Below are positions 51,156-59,906 of a DNA stretch of 64,000 nucleotides, piece after piece. Positions within the stretch are counted from its first letter, which is position 1. Each line of letters begins with the position of its first letter. Under the pieces are notes generated by a model. The model did not search any database, was not told the DNA's origin, and saw only the letters and a program-made list of their open reading frames with translations. Both the position numbers and the translations under genes were made by a program. Source of the stretch: Pricia mediterranea (GTDB lineage: Bacteria > Bacteroidota > Bacteroidia > Flavobacteriales > Flavobacteriaceae); assembly GCF_032248455.1 (NCBI RefSeq), contig NZ_JAVTTP010000001.1:1362501-1426500 (forward strand), read 5' to 3'.

Positions 51156-52019
51156 ATGGAGCCACAAATACTAGCCTCACCACTAAATATGGTATTTAAT
51201 CTGGGGGTGTACAAAATAAAGGACTTTAGAATACCCTACGGCCTGGGCCAAATGGAAATACATGGTTGTCATAGAACTATCTTTCCCCGAAGTGGAGACC
51301 TTATTCTAAATCTCTATGTCGGGGATAGTTTTAGGAACAGGATTATTAATTACAATACACCTTGGGCGACCACTAATAAGCTATACATTTCAGGCCTATA
51401 TTCACAGGGTGCTCTTGAACTTCAGCAAAACGGAAAGGGTGCGGCTTACGCCATTAAAGTGCATCCGGTAATCGGCTATCACCTACTCAAACTTCCTATG
51501 CATGAATTGGTCGACAAACAAGTTCAAATCAGTCATTTGCTTGAAACGGAAGGGGTTTTTCTAAGAAATATTGAAATTTCGGAAAAAATCACTTCATTGA
51601 ACGATACCCACTTAAGGGATTTTTTTAGTTCCATTCTACCCGAAAAATCCAAGTATATCCTAGACCCTATCTATCACGCCGTCAATTTTATAAAAAATAG
51701 AGATGGATGCGTCGGGATTCATGAACTATCTTCCCGGTTTTGCATGAGCGAACGTACTTTGAACCGCCATTTTCTTCTTAAGGTAGGGCTTTCGGCGCAG
51801 GCTTATGCCAAAATTTGGAAAATCGAACATACCATGCGCTTAATTCAAATATACCCTCAATCGAGTCTTGATGAAATTGCGTTTAAGGCCGGGTATTATG
51901 ACACTGCACATCTTGCAAGGGACTTTCGCGAAAAAGCTGGTTTAGCACCTTCTTCATTTAGAAAAAACACCTCACCCATGACCAAAGATTATCTGAAGAC
52001 ACAACGGTTTTCGGTTTAA
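51156..52019 (+). CDS. AraC family transcriptional regulator
   Basis: 287 aa. The C terminus (about 170-270) is the double helix-turn-helix of AraC regulators: VNFIKNRDGCVGIHELSSRF, then CMSERTLNRHFLLKVGLSAQ and the second helix pair SLDEIAFKAGYYDTAHLARDF with REKAGLAPSSFRK. The N-terminal ~160 residues are the sensor part, with no named effector domain seen. It is the first gene of the 51156-58652 accessory cluster and lies 98 nt before the cupin gene. Probably regulates that cluster; binding sites not identified. Confidence 0.92.
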   Translation: MEPQILASPLNMVFNLGVYKIKDFRIPYGLGQMEIHGCHRTIFPRSGDLILNLYVGDSFRNRIINYNTPWATTNKLYISGLYSQGALELQQNGKGAAYAIKVHPVIGYHLLKLPMHELVDKQVQISHLLETEGVFLRNIEISEKITSLNDTHLRDFFSSILPEKSKYILDPIYHAVNFIKNRDGCVGIHELSSRFCMSERTLNRHFLLKVGLSAQAYAKIWKIEHTMRLIQIYPQSSLDEIAFKAGYYDTAHLARDFREKAGLAPSSFRKNTSPMTKDYLKTQRFSV

Positions 52020-52117
52020 TGGCTGATTTGTACAGTATTTCAAGTTGATGTGTTCACTATATTTAACTCTTATTGCTTTGGATTAATGAAACACAAAGCA
52101 CTTAAAACTAAAATAGT

Positions 52118-52498
52118 ATGAAAATCAACAAAAATGACGTTCCGGTCACCATGGAAGCGCCAGGTACCGTGATGCGCGCACTACCCGATTATGGTGGTAT
52201 GACCGTATGTTTCAACGAATTGCCAAAAGGAACGGATTTCACCCCCCTATTGAAAGGCTTAACCAATGACAGCTGCCATTGTCCGCATTGGGGCTATGTT
52301 CTCGAGGGAGCAATGCTCATAAAATATGATGACGGAACCGAAGAACTACTTGAAATAGGTGATGTTTTCTATTTACCGGCCGGCCATACGGCCATCGTTC
52401 AAAAAGACATCAAGTTCATTGATTTTAACCCATCAAAGGAATTCGACGAAGTAATCTCCCATGTCGGTAAAAAGATGGCCGAACAAGATGACAACTGA
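52118..52498 (+). CDS. Small cupin-domain protein
   Basis: 126 aa, single conserved beta barrel: CHCPHWGYVLEGAMLIKYDD (cupin motif 1, His and Glu-like ligands) and GDVFYLPAGHTAIV (motif 2). Likely binds a metal and a small molecule. Its place between an AraC regulator and a PQQ dehydrogenase suggests sensing or chemistry on the pathway compound; not established. It ends 9 nt before the next frame. Confidence 0.85.
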   Translation: MKINKNDVPVTMEAPGTVMRALPDYGGMTVCFNELPKGTDFTPLLKGLTNDSCHCPHWGYVLEGAMLIKYDDGTEELLEIGDVFYLPAGHTAIVQKDIKFIDFNPSKEFDEVISHVGKKMAEQDDN

Positions 52499-52507
52499 AA
52501 CAGGGCC

Positions 52508-52804
52508 ATGCAAGGGCCATTCACCATCAGTACAAATGAGAAACTAATCGATAATATTCATGTGCGCTTTGAAGAAAATTTGAAAATCTGGTCTAGCGAA
52601 GATGGCTATAATTGTCGAGAGCAACGTTCTGCCATAAAACCAGGTCCACGGTTTAATCATGCTACTGTAGTATTCAATAAAAACTTTTTATTATCGCAGG
52701 AACATGAAAAATTGATTCGGAGACTGAAAGACGAGCCTTGGATGTATGGGTTTTGGATTAGATCGACTAATGATAACAATTCCTTAAAATTATGCATTGG
52801 GTAA
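52508..52804 (+). CDS. Hypothetical protein between cupin and PQQ genes
   Basis: 98 aa frame starting 9 nt after the cupin stop (MQGPFTISTNEKLIDNIHVR). No known domain or signal recognised. The composition (charged, few hydrophobics) is that of a real small protein or a degraded fragment. It ends 62 nt before the PQQ dehydrogenase start. Coupled to the cupin gene by spacing. Confidence 0.5.
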   Translation: MQGPFTISTNEKLIDNIHVRFEENLKIWSSEDGYNCREQRSAIKPGPRFNHATVVFNKNFLLSQEHEKLIRRLKDEPWMYGFWIRSTNDNNSLKLCIG

Positions 52805-52866
52805 CCAGTACAGTACGGATTTGCACATCCTTGCTATCTCTAATCCATGGCTTAAAACCACTATAT

Positions 52867-54966
52867 ATGAATTACCTATCAACCAAACGTTCAATCCGAA
52901 TTCTAGCAAGTACCCTTATAATTTTAAGCTGTATTGCCTGTGCTGACACTGATAAAGATTCGGGTCCAATCGACGATGCACGATTGGTCCAGGCCGACGA
53001 GAGCCCCGCGGAATGGCTATCCTACGGCCGCAATTATTCGGAAAACCGCTATAGTCCCTTACATCAAATCAATGCTGACAACGTCGATAGTCTGAGCCTG
53101 GCCTGGAGCCTTGTGCTGGGCACCAAACGCGGTTTAGAAGCAACACCGATTGTGGCTAACGGTATCATGTACTTTACGGGAACTTGGAGCAAGGTGTACG
53201 CTGTAGATGCCAGAAATGGGGGGATACTTTGGGAATACGATCCGCAAGTGCCCAAAGAATATGGTGAAAAGGTCTGCTGCGATGTTGTCAACAGAGGGGT
53301 AGCCATATACCAAGGCAACATCTTTGTGGGAACGCTTGATGGTAGGTTGATTGCGTTAAATGCCAAGAGCGGTCAAAAAAATTGGGAGGTCGTAACGGTA
53401 GATCAAAACAAACCCTATTCCATTACAGGAGCCCCAAGAATTGTTAAGGGCAAAGTTATTATTGGCAATGGCGGTGCGGATTTCGGTGTTAGAGGATATG
53501 TTACCGCTTATGATGCAAAGACAGGAGCGCAGCAATGGCGGTTTTATACCGTACCGGGAAATCCGGAAGATGGATTTGAAAACGAGGCCATGGAAACCGC
53601 TGCAAAGACGTGGACGGGTGAATGGTGGAAATACGGAGGTGGCGGTACCCCTTGGGATGCCATGGCTTACGACCCAAAACTAGACTTGCTATACATTGGA
53701 ACAGGAAACGGTTCACCTTGGAACAGGGATATAAGAAGTCCCGAAGGAGGCGACAACCTGTATCTATCTTCAATATTGGCCCTGAACCCTGACAATGGAA
53801 AGCTATTTTGGCATTATCAAACTACCCCTGGCGATTCTTGGGACTACACCGCCACACAACATATTATTCTCGCCGATCTGACCATCGATGGTCAGAAAAG
53901 GAAAGTGTTGATGCAGGCCCCTAAGAACGGTTTTTTCTATGTATTGGACCGTACCGATGGATCGTTTATTTCGGCCGAACCTTATGTGTATACGAATTGG
54001 GCCAAGAAAATAGACAAAACAACGGGTCGGCCTGTTGAATCGGAGTTTGCACGATATCCCAATATGAATTCCCAAATCTCCCCTACTGCCTCCGGAGGGC
54101 ATAATTGGCAGCCCATGGCCTATAATCCCAAAACTGGACTCGTCTATATTCCGGCAAGCGAAGAAGGTATGTTCTTTGGCCAGCCCTCGAATTGGAAACA
54201 TTTGAACGACTCAAGGTCATGGAATACGGCAATAGGGTTCGATCCGTCCAACGAGACCCATATAGACTCGATGGCAAATAGAAATTTTGGGAAATTGATA
54301 GCCTGGGATCCTATCGCCCGAAAAGAGAAGTGGAACTATTGGCAAAAGTCAGTTTGGAACGCTGGCGTACTGGCCTCAAACGACTTGATCTTTCAGGGAA
54401 ATGCGGAAGGGGAGTTTATAGCGTTTGATGCGGCGACCGGCAAAAAGGTATGGTCGTTTCCCTTGAACTCCGGGATTATAGCAGCACCTATGACCTATGC
54501 AATCGATGGAAAGCAATATGTATCCATTTTAGTAGGATGGGGCGGTGTAAGGGGGCTCTGGTCAAAGTTCACCGATCAGATCAACCCAGGCACGTTGTAT
54601 ACCTTCTCCTTAGGTGGCAATGCCGAAATGCCCGAATTTCCTGAACAGCCAAAAAAGCAATTGGTCGATCTTGAATTTGAAGCCGTTCCCGAACAATTGG
54701 AAAATGGTGGACAATTGTTTCAGCGCTATTGTGCCAGTTGTCATCAGATGATGCTGTTCCCGGGCGGGGGATCTATTCCCGACCTGACCTACTCCCCGCC
54801 AGCTATTTTTGATTCTTTCCAACAAATTGTAGGTGATGGTACGTTACTAGGTCTTGGTATGCCCAATTTTGGGGATAGGCTTTCGAATGATGACATCATC
54901 GACATCAAAGGCTTTATTTTAAGTGTTGCCAAGACAAGAAGGGAGGATGGGGAAAGTAATCCATAA
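52867..54966 (+). CDS. PQQ-dependent quinohemoprotein alcohol dehydrogenase
   Basis: 699 aa from the ATG at 52867; an in-frame start at 52792 overlaps the preceding gene. An exported lipoprotein-like signal (STLIILSCIACADT) is followed by an eight-bladed beta propeller: repeated WSYGRNYSENRYSPL-like W motifs (WLSYGRNYSENRYSPLHQIN), the vicinal disulfide pair C137-C138 that lies near PQQ, and the catalytic Asp region GDSWDYTATQHI (D326) with Thr at 328 instead of the Asp of lanthanide-type enzymes, so probably calcium-dependent. A C-terminal cytochrome c domain has CASCH (C622, C625, H626). Oxidises an alcohol or aldehyde in the periplasm, passing electrons to the haem. Confidence 0.93.
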   Translation: MNYLSTKRSIRILASTLIILSCIACADTDKDSGPIDDARLVQADESPAEWLSYGRNYSENRYSPLHQINADNVDSLSLAWSLVLGTKRGLEATPIVANGIMYFTGTWSKVYAVDARNGGILWEYDPQVPKEYGEKVCCDVVNRGVAIYQGNIFVGTLDGRLIALNAKSGQKNWEVVTVDQNKPYSITGAPRIVKGKVIIGNGGADFGVRGYVTAYDAKTGAQQWRFYTVPGNPEDGFENEAMETAAKTWTGEWWKYGGGGTPWDAMAYDPKLDLLYIGTGNGSPWNRDIRSPEGGDNLYLSSILALNPDNGKLFWHYQTTPGDSWDYTATQHIILADLTIDGQKRKVLMQAPKNGFFYVLDRTDGSFISAEPYVYTNWAKKIDKTTGRPVESEFARYPNMNSQISPTASGGHNWQPMAYNPKTGLVYIPASEEGMFFGQPSNWKHLNDSRSWNTAIGFDPSNETHIDSMANRNFGKLIAWDPIARKEKWNYWQKSVWNAGVLASNDLIFQGNAEGEFIAFDAATGKKVWSFPLNSGIIAAPMTYAIDGKQYVSILVGWGGVRGLWSKFTDQINPGTLYTFSLGGNAEMPEFPEQPKKQLVDLEFEAVPEQLENGGQLFQRYCASCHQMMLFPGGGSIPDLTYSPPAIFDSFQQIVGDGTLLGLGMPNFGDRLSNDDIIDIKGFILSVAKTRREDGESNP

Positions 54967-55006
54967 AGTAATTTTTTTCAAAAGAATAACCCGATAAAAC
55001 TACCTT

Positions 55007-56464
55007 ATGAAAATCTCAAAATTAATCCCGATACTACTGTTTCTCACTTTCATGCCGCTACATGCCCAAAAGAGCGGCGAGGAAATAGACAGACAAAGAA
55101 CGAAGGTCGAGGAGGCCTTCATACACGATGTTGTTATCCTGTCTACTGCAGTGATCGAACGTTCCGAAGACATTCCGAAACATATATTGATACGGGGCTA
55201 TACCATGCCCTCCAATTATTTTCTGATGCGGTTTCCGGTGGATGACTGGAACACGAAATTATTTATGAACGGCTGCGGATTGGGATGTGGCACCTTACCA
55301 GCCGATATTTCGGGGAAATTAAAGAAAGCCTTGCAACGTGGCTATGCCACGGCCACTATGAACTCTGGTCATTGGGGATCCAGCAATCGCGATTTAACCT
55401 GGGCCTATAACAATCCTCAGGCAGAAAAGGACTATGCATATAGGGCTCTTCATGAAACGGTTCGGGCTACCAAGGAATTGATCAAGGTCTTTTATAATCA
55501 AGAACCTCTTCTTTCCTATTTCTGGGGATGTTCCGGCGGTGGTCGGCAGGGCATTATGGAAGCCGCACGTTATCCAGAAGATTTTGATGGGATTATCTCA
55601 GAGGCGCCCGCCCTTAATTTTTCGGGTTGGGCGGTATTAGCTGCCTGGCTTCGTCAGGCCAATACGGGAGTGGATGGCAAGGATATCCTTGCCAAGGAGG
55701 ATCTTTCAAAAATCAAAAAGGCCGTATACGATGCCTGCGATAAAGTGGATGGAAAAGTGGACGGTCTGGTCAGTGATCCTTCTAATTGCGCATTTGATCC
55801 GGAAGTGCTGATTTGCGAGGATAAAACGAATTGTCTGAGCAGGGAAAAAATAGAAGTATTGAAAAAATGGTACGAGGGACCCATAAACAAGAGTGGGGAA
55901 AAGCTTTTGCCTACTGGTCTTTCCCTGGGTTCAGAACCACTTTGGGGCTTTTGGTTTCTTGGGGAATCCACGGAACCATTTGATGAGTTTACGCCATGGA
56001 ATGAAATATTCCAATATTTAATTTTCAAGGAAGACCCAGGGGCTAGCTATTCCGTACTTGATTTTGATTTCGACGCAGACCCTGAGCGTTTAGAGTTTAT
56101 GGGGAGCTTATTGAATGTAAACCATCTTTCCATGCAATCCTTTAAAGATAAGGGTGGGAAATTGTTGCTATACCATGGTTTGGCCGACCCGATGATCCCT
56201 TACCAATCTTCGGTCGATTATTATAAAAAGAATTATGAGGCTTATGGACATGAGACTATGGATTTCTTCCGTTTGTTCCTCATTCCCGGTATGGACCATT
56301 GTACGGCGTTTAGCAATCTTGGAATAACCGATAACAGCGTGGATCCGTTAACGGCACTTGAGGCTTGGGTTGAAAAAAAAGTCCGCCTCAAGAATTGCCA
56401 ATCATGCGGTATAAAAACGATGGAACGATGGATTCGCAATTTAGTGTGCCACTTTATAAAATGA
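55007..56464 (+). CDS. Tannase/feruloyl esterase family alpha/beta hydrolase
   Basis: 485 aa, signal peptide MKISKLIPILLFLTFMPLHA. Nucleophile Ser176 in GCSGGGRQGIMEAARYPEDF; the Cys before it is usual in the family. Ca2+-loop region DACDKVDGKVDGLVSDPSNC and catalytic His431 in GMDHC. Tannases, feruloyl esterases and MHETase-type enzymes share this fold and cut ester bonds to phenolic acids; the substrate here is not known. It follows the PQQ gene by 40 nt. Its first 11 codons nearly match those of the alpha/beta hydrolase at 57717. Confidence 0.9.
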   Translation: MKISKLIPILLFLTFMPLHAQKSGEEIDRQRTKVEEAFIHDVVILSTAVIERSEDIPKHILIRGYTMPSNYFLMRFPVDDWNTKLFMNGCGLGCGTLPADISGKLKKALQRGYATATMNSGHWGSSNRDLTWAYNNPQAEKDYAYRALHETVRATKELIKVFYNQEPLLSYFWGCSGGGRQGIMEAARYPEDFDGIISEAPALNFSGWAVLAAWLRQANTGVDGKDILAKEDLSKIKKAVYDACDKVDGKVDGLVSDPSNCAFDPEVLICEDKTNCLSREKIEVLKKWYEGPINKSGEKLLPTGLSLGSEPLWGFWFLGESTEPFDEFTPWNEIFQYLIFKEDPGASYSVLDFDFDADPERLEFMGSLLNVNHLSMQSFKDKGGKLLLYHGLADPMIPYQSSVDYYKKNYEAYGHETMDFFRLFLIPGMDHCTAFSNLGITDNSVDPLTALEAWVEKKVRLKNCQSCGIKTMERWIRNLVCHFIK

Positions 56465-56520
56465 AAGAATAATAATTGAATGTACGCAATCTGTCGACTA
56501 AACAATTTCGATGTTAGGTC

Positions 56521-56580
56521 GAGCGCAGTCGAGACCTCATTTTAGATAGATATTATCTAATAACCTCTCGACTACGCTCA
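56521..56580. repeat. Nested palindromic intergenic repeat (GAGCGCAGTCGA type)
   Basis: GAGCGCAGTCGAGA (56521-56534) and a near-exact reverse complement (56566-56579, one mismatch) flank an inner TTAGATA/TATCTAA hairpin. The core matches copies at 19317-19328 and 27924-27933. Found between the tannase and MBL genes. Confidence 0.55.
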
Positions 56581-56738
56581 CGGCGACAGTATGATATGAA
56601 TGATTACGGACAATATGTAACATAAAAATCAAAAACATGAGACAGAATGGATAATTACCCCCGCTACCGATCCTGTATTGTTGGCAGACAAGATTTTAAC
56701 ATATGACCGGTTGATCACCAACGCAAAACAGATGCAAA

Positions 56739-57659
56739 ATGAAGAGAAGAACTTTCATAACCAACATATCCTTTTTCGGAGGCGCACTTTTCGTGCCGTT
56801 TCAACTATTCGGCGCAAGCCTTCCCCACTTTATTGAAGGAATATTCCCGTTCAAGGTCGGAAAGTTCAAGTGCTATTCAATAATTGATGGCATTTGGCCC
56901 TATGCCTCCTTGGAACTTCTGTTCCACGGGGCCCCTACTGCTGTCCTTAACCAAAAAGCGAAAGAGTTTAACCTTAGCCCGACGAATATCAAGGTTTCCT
57001 TACATTTCCTCTTGATCGATACGGGGGAAGAATTGATATTGGTCGATACCGGTGCCGGCGATATGGCCAAGGAACAAGGCGACCAGGCAGGAAGACTAAG
57101 GCATAAATTGATCGAAATGGGGATTGACCCCAACGACATAAAAAAAGTGGTCATTTCCCACCAGCACTTTGATCATTTTGGGGGAGTGTGCAATGAAAAT
57201 GGTGAAATTCGCTATCCGAATGCAACTTTTTATATGGATCGCAAGGAATATGAATCACTGAAAGAGGCATCCGGATGGGAGGCCCAAAGACTGAAAAGCA
57301 TCGAGGAAAAATTAGAAACGACCCAGGATGGGCAAGAAATCTCAAAGGGCATAAAAGTTCTAAAAGCTTACGGGCATACGCCTGGGCACATCCATTTAAT
57401 GATTCGATCCGATGGTGAAGAAATGTTATATGTCGGAGATACTTTTGGTCACGAATTACATTTCGAATACCCCGATTGGGCTATGAGCCATGAATATTCA
57501 AAGGAAAATGCGGTTCAAGTGAGAAAGGAAACCTTAAACAGGGCGGTAAAGGAAAACTTGACCTTATTTTCATGTCATTTGCCATTTCCAGGTATTGGAA
57601 AGGTCGAAAGGAAAGGTGAAAGCTTCAAGTGGAATCCAACATCTTCAAATAAAGGTTAA
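56739..57659 (+). CDS. MBL-fold metallo-hydrolase, exported
   Basis: 306 aa, probable twin-arginine-like or Sec signal (MKRRTFITNISFFGGALFVP). Metallo-beta-lactamase fold: HxHxDH motif SHQHFDHFGG (H141, H143, D145, H146), GHTPGHIHL with a later His ligand, and VGDTFGHELHF Asp. The family includes lactonases (quorum quenching), thioesterases and sulfatases. Its place beside esterase and PQQ genes suggests lactone or ester hydrolysis of the pathway compound. Confidence 0.9.
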   Translation: MKRRTFITNISFFGGALFVPFQLFGASLPHFIEGIFPFKVGKFKCYSIIDGIWPYASLELLFHGAPTAVLNQKAKEFNLSPTNIKVSLHFLLIDTGEELILVDTGAGDMAKEQGDQAGRLRHKLIEMGIDPNDIKKVVISHQHFDHFGGVCNENGEIRYPNATFYMDRKEYESLKEASGWEAQRLKSIEEKLETTQDGQEISKGIKVLKAYGHTPGHIHLMIRSDGEEMLYVGDTFGHELHFEYPDWAMSHEYSKENAVQVRKETLNRAVKENLTLFSCHLPFPGIGKVERKGESFKWNPTSSNKG

Positions 57660-57716
57660 CCGATGTGCACAAAGGCTTTATGTCTTGAGCAATGAATGAA
57701 CACTAAAATGAACGTT

Positions 57717-58652
57717 ATGAAAATCTCAAAATTGATTCAGATACTACTGCTTTTAGTGGTCTTCGTGGGCTGTAAAACGCACAATATACGGGTACAAACT
57801 CAAACGGAAGGCAGGTCGGTCGACCAGCCCAAATCGGTCGACATCCGCGGAGAAGATCTCCACTACATTGAACAAGGGTCAGGCGAACCCCTCATATTCA
57901 TTCATGGCACCATCGGCGATTACCGGGCATGGATTTCCCGTATGGAACCCTATTCGAAAAACTACCATGTCGTATCCTACAGTCGCCGCTATGCTTGGCC
58001 GAATGAACAGGAGTTCGACAGTTTGGTCGATTATTCCGTACGTATCCATGCCGATGATCTGTACGCCTTGATTCAGGAACTCGGTTTTGAGAAGGTACAT
58101 TTGGTCGGGCATTCATACGGGGCATTAACTGCCCTAACCATGACCTTGGACCATCCTGAGGTAGTACAATCATTGGTGCTGGGCGAACCCCCGGCAGCCT
58201 CTTTGGTCGAAAATTCCGAAAAGGGTCAAGAGAGTTTCAATGCATTCATGGTAAACAATCTCAGACCGGCGGCCGATGATTTCAGGGCCGATAGAAATCA
58301 AGAAGGTCTGGAACATTTCGTTCAGGGAGTGATGGGCGCAGACTTTCGATTGGCCCAAGTACCGCCAGAGGGCAGGCAAGCATGGATGGACAATCTGTTG
58401 GAACTCTGGGGATCGGCCATTACGGAGAGTTTTTTGCGGTTGGATCCCTCAAGAATAAAATCGTTGAAAGTTCCTGTATTGTTGTTGGTCGGCAATCGCT
58501 CCCCACAATGGCTGGTGGAAATTTCAAGGGAACTGGACGGCTTGCTGCCCAACAGTGAATTGGTGACCTTGAAAAATTCCTCCCACGGATTGTATTTTGA
58601 AAACCCCGGGGATGCGGATCGGGCGGTCATGGAATTCCTTGAAGAACATTGA
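57717..58652 (+). CDS. Alpha/beta hydrolase lipoprotein
   Basis: 311 aa from the ATG at 57717, picked because its signal (MKISKLIQILLLLVVFVGCKTH, here cut as MKISKLIQILLLLVVFVGC) gives a lipobox Cys at about 19; two in-frame ATGs lie upstream at 57696 and 57708. Core: LIFIHGTIGDYRAW oxyanion loop, GHSYGALTALTMTLDHPE nucleophile Ser, Asp region VLLLVGNRSPQWL, and a C-terminal SSHGLYFENP His. Hydrolase of unknown ester or lactone, membrane-anchored. It starts 57 nt after the MBL gene. Confidence 0.87.
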   Translation: MKISKLIQILLLLVVFVGCKTHNIRVQTQTEGRSVDQPKSVDIRGEDLHYIEQGSGEPLIFIHGTIGDYRAWISRMEPYSKNYHVVSYSRRYAWPNEQEFDSLVDYSVRIHADDLYALIQELGFEKVHLVGHSYGALTALTMTLDHPEVVQSLVLGEPPAASLVENSEKGQESFNAFMVNNLRPAADDFRADRNQEGLEHFVQGVMGADFRLAQVPPEGRQAWMDNLLELWGSAITESFLRLDPSRIKSLKVPVLLLVGNRSPQWLVEISRELDGLLPNSELVTLKNSSHGLYFENPGDADRAVMEFLEEH

Positions 58653-58690
58653 ACGGATTACAGCAACCAAACAAATACTAACTTTAAGGT

Positions 58691-59203
58691 ATGCAAAAGG
58701 CAAGTGTACAGTTGCGGGCGTTAAAACATTCGGATGTCAGCACCATGGCCCGACTAGCCAACAACAAAAAGATCTGGAATAATGTACGGGACGCTTTCGG
58801 TCACCCCTATACCGAAAAAAATGCCAGGGAATTTATTGAAAAGCAAAGCCAGAGCGATACGGAAAAGGTTTTTGCAGTCGATTACAACGGCGAACTCTGC
58901 GGACTGGTCGGTTTAATTCTCCAGAAAGATGTGTATCGAAAATCTGCCGAGATCGGCTATTGGATCGGCGAACCGTTTTGGGGCCAGGGCATCGCTACCC
59001 AAGCCGTGGGACTTTTGACAAGGTATGCTTTCGACAAATTGGTGTTAGTTCGTTTATATGCCGGAATATTCGAATACAACGTAGGTTCGATGCGCGTTTT
59101 GGAAAAGAACGAATTTGTCAAAGAAGGCATCTCCAAAAAGGCCGTATTCAAAAACGGGAAATTTTGGGACGAGCATCGGGGTGCGCTACTAAATGAAGGG
59201 TAA
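58691..59203 (+). CDS. GNAT family N-acetyltransferase
   Basis: 170 aa. RimJ/RimL-type GNAT with LCGLVGLILQKDVYRKSAEIGYWIGEPFWGQGIATQAVG (shown in part: YWIGEPFWGQGIATQAVGLL) and FEYNVGSMRVLEKNEFVKEG. Transfers acetyl to an amine from acetyl-CoA. It lies 38 nt after the hydrolase gene and 5 nt before the DHFR-like gene. Confidence 0.92.
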   Translation: MQKASVQLRALKHSDVSTMARLANNKKIWNNVRDAFGHPYTEKNAREFIEKQSQSDTEKVFAVDYNGELCGLVGLILQKDVYRKSAEIGYWIGEPFWGQGIATQAVGLLTRYAFDKLVLVRLYAGIFEYNVGSMRVLEKNEFVKEGISKKAVFKNGKFWDEHRGALLNEG

Positions 59204-59208
59204 ATGCT

Positions 59209-59742
59209 ATGAAAAAAATCATCTATTACGTTGCCACCTCCATTGACGGTTTTATCGCTGGGCCAGACGAGGACGCCAGCGATTTTACCGCAGCGGGAGA
59301 AGGGGTAAATCAATATTTGGCCGATTTGAAGGACTTCCAAACAGTCATTATGGGCCGTAGAACCTATGAGTTCGGTTACAAATTCGGATTGGAGCCGGGC
59401 CAACCTGCCTATCCGCACATGCAACACTATATATTTTCAAAGACGCTAAATTTCGAGGATCAAAGTGATCAACTGACTATTTGCGACTATGACCTCGACA
59501 TTATAAAAAAGCTAAAGCAATCCTCGGAAACCGACATTTATCTCTGCGGGGGCGGTATTTTTGCCGGTTGGCTGTTGGAACACAAAATGATAGACGTGTT
59601 AAAAATCAAGTTGAACCCATTGATTTTAGGTGACGGCATCACCATGTTTGGTGCGTCAAAAAACACCGGTCAACTTGAACTTCGCGAAAGCAAAATGTAC
59701 AATGACGGGCTTACCATAAATACCTATGGTGTGTCCTACTGA
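59209..59742 (+). CDS. Dihydrofolate reductase family protein (RibD-like)
   Basis: 177 aa of the RibD C-terminal/dihydrofolate reductase-like fold: YYVATSIDGFIAGPDEDASD at the start, VIMGRRTYEFGYKF, and DIYLCGGGIFAGWLLEHKMID near the end. These NADPH-dependent reductases are common and mostly uncharacterised; true FolA is distinct. It starts 5 nt after the GNAT gene, so they are co-transcribed. Confidence 0.92.
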   Translation: MKKIIYYVATSIDGFIAGPDEDASDFTAAGEGVNQYLADLKDFQTVIMGRRTYEFGYKFGLEPGQPAYPHMQHYIFSKTLNFEDQSDQLTICDYDLDIIKKLKQSSETDIYLCGGGIFAGWLLEHKMIDVLKIKLNPLILGDGITMFGASKNTGQLELRESKMYNDGLTINTYGVSY

Positions 59743-59906
59743 TTTTTTTAAACACCCTTTCATTACCATTTCAAGACCCCACCTTAAGTTTACCCTCGAT
59801 TCATCATTGTTGAGGCCACAACTAGCTGGCACATTAAAAGTATCCGTAAAGCCTCAGGATTCGTTATCCAAACCCTATCTCTGAATTTCATCATGTTAGC
59901 CCATAC

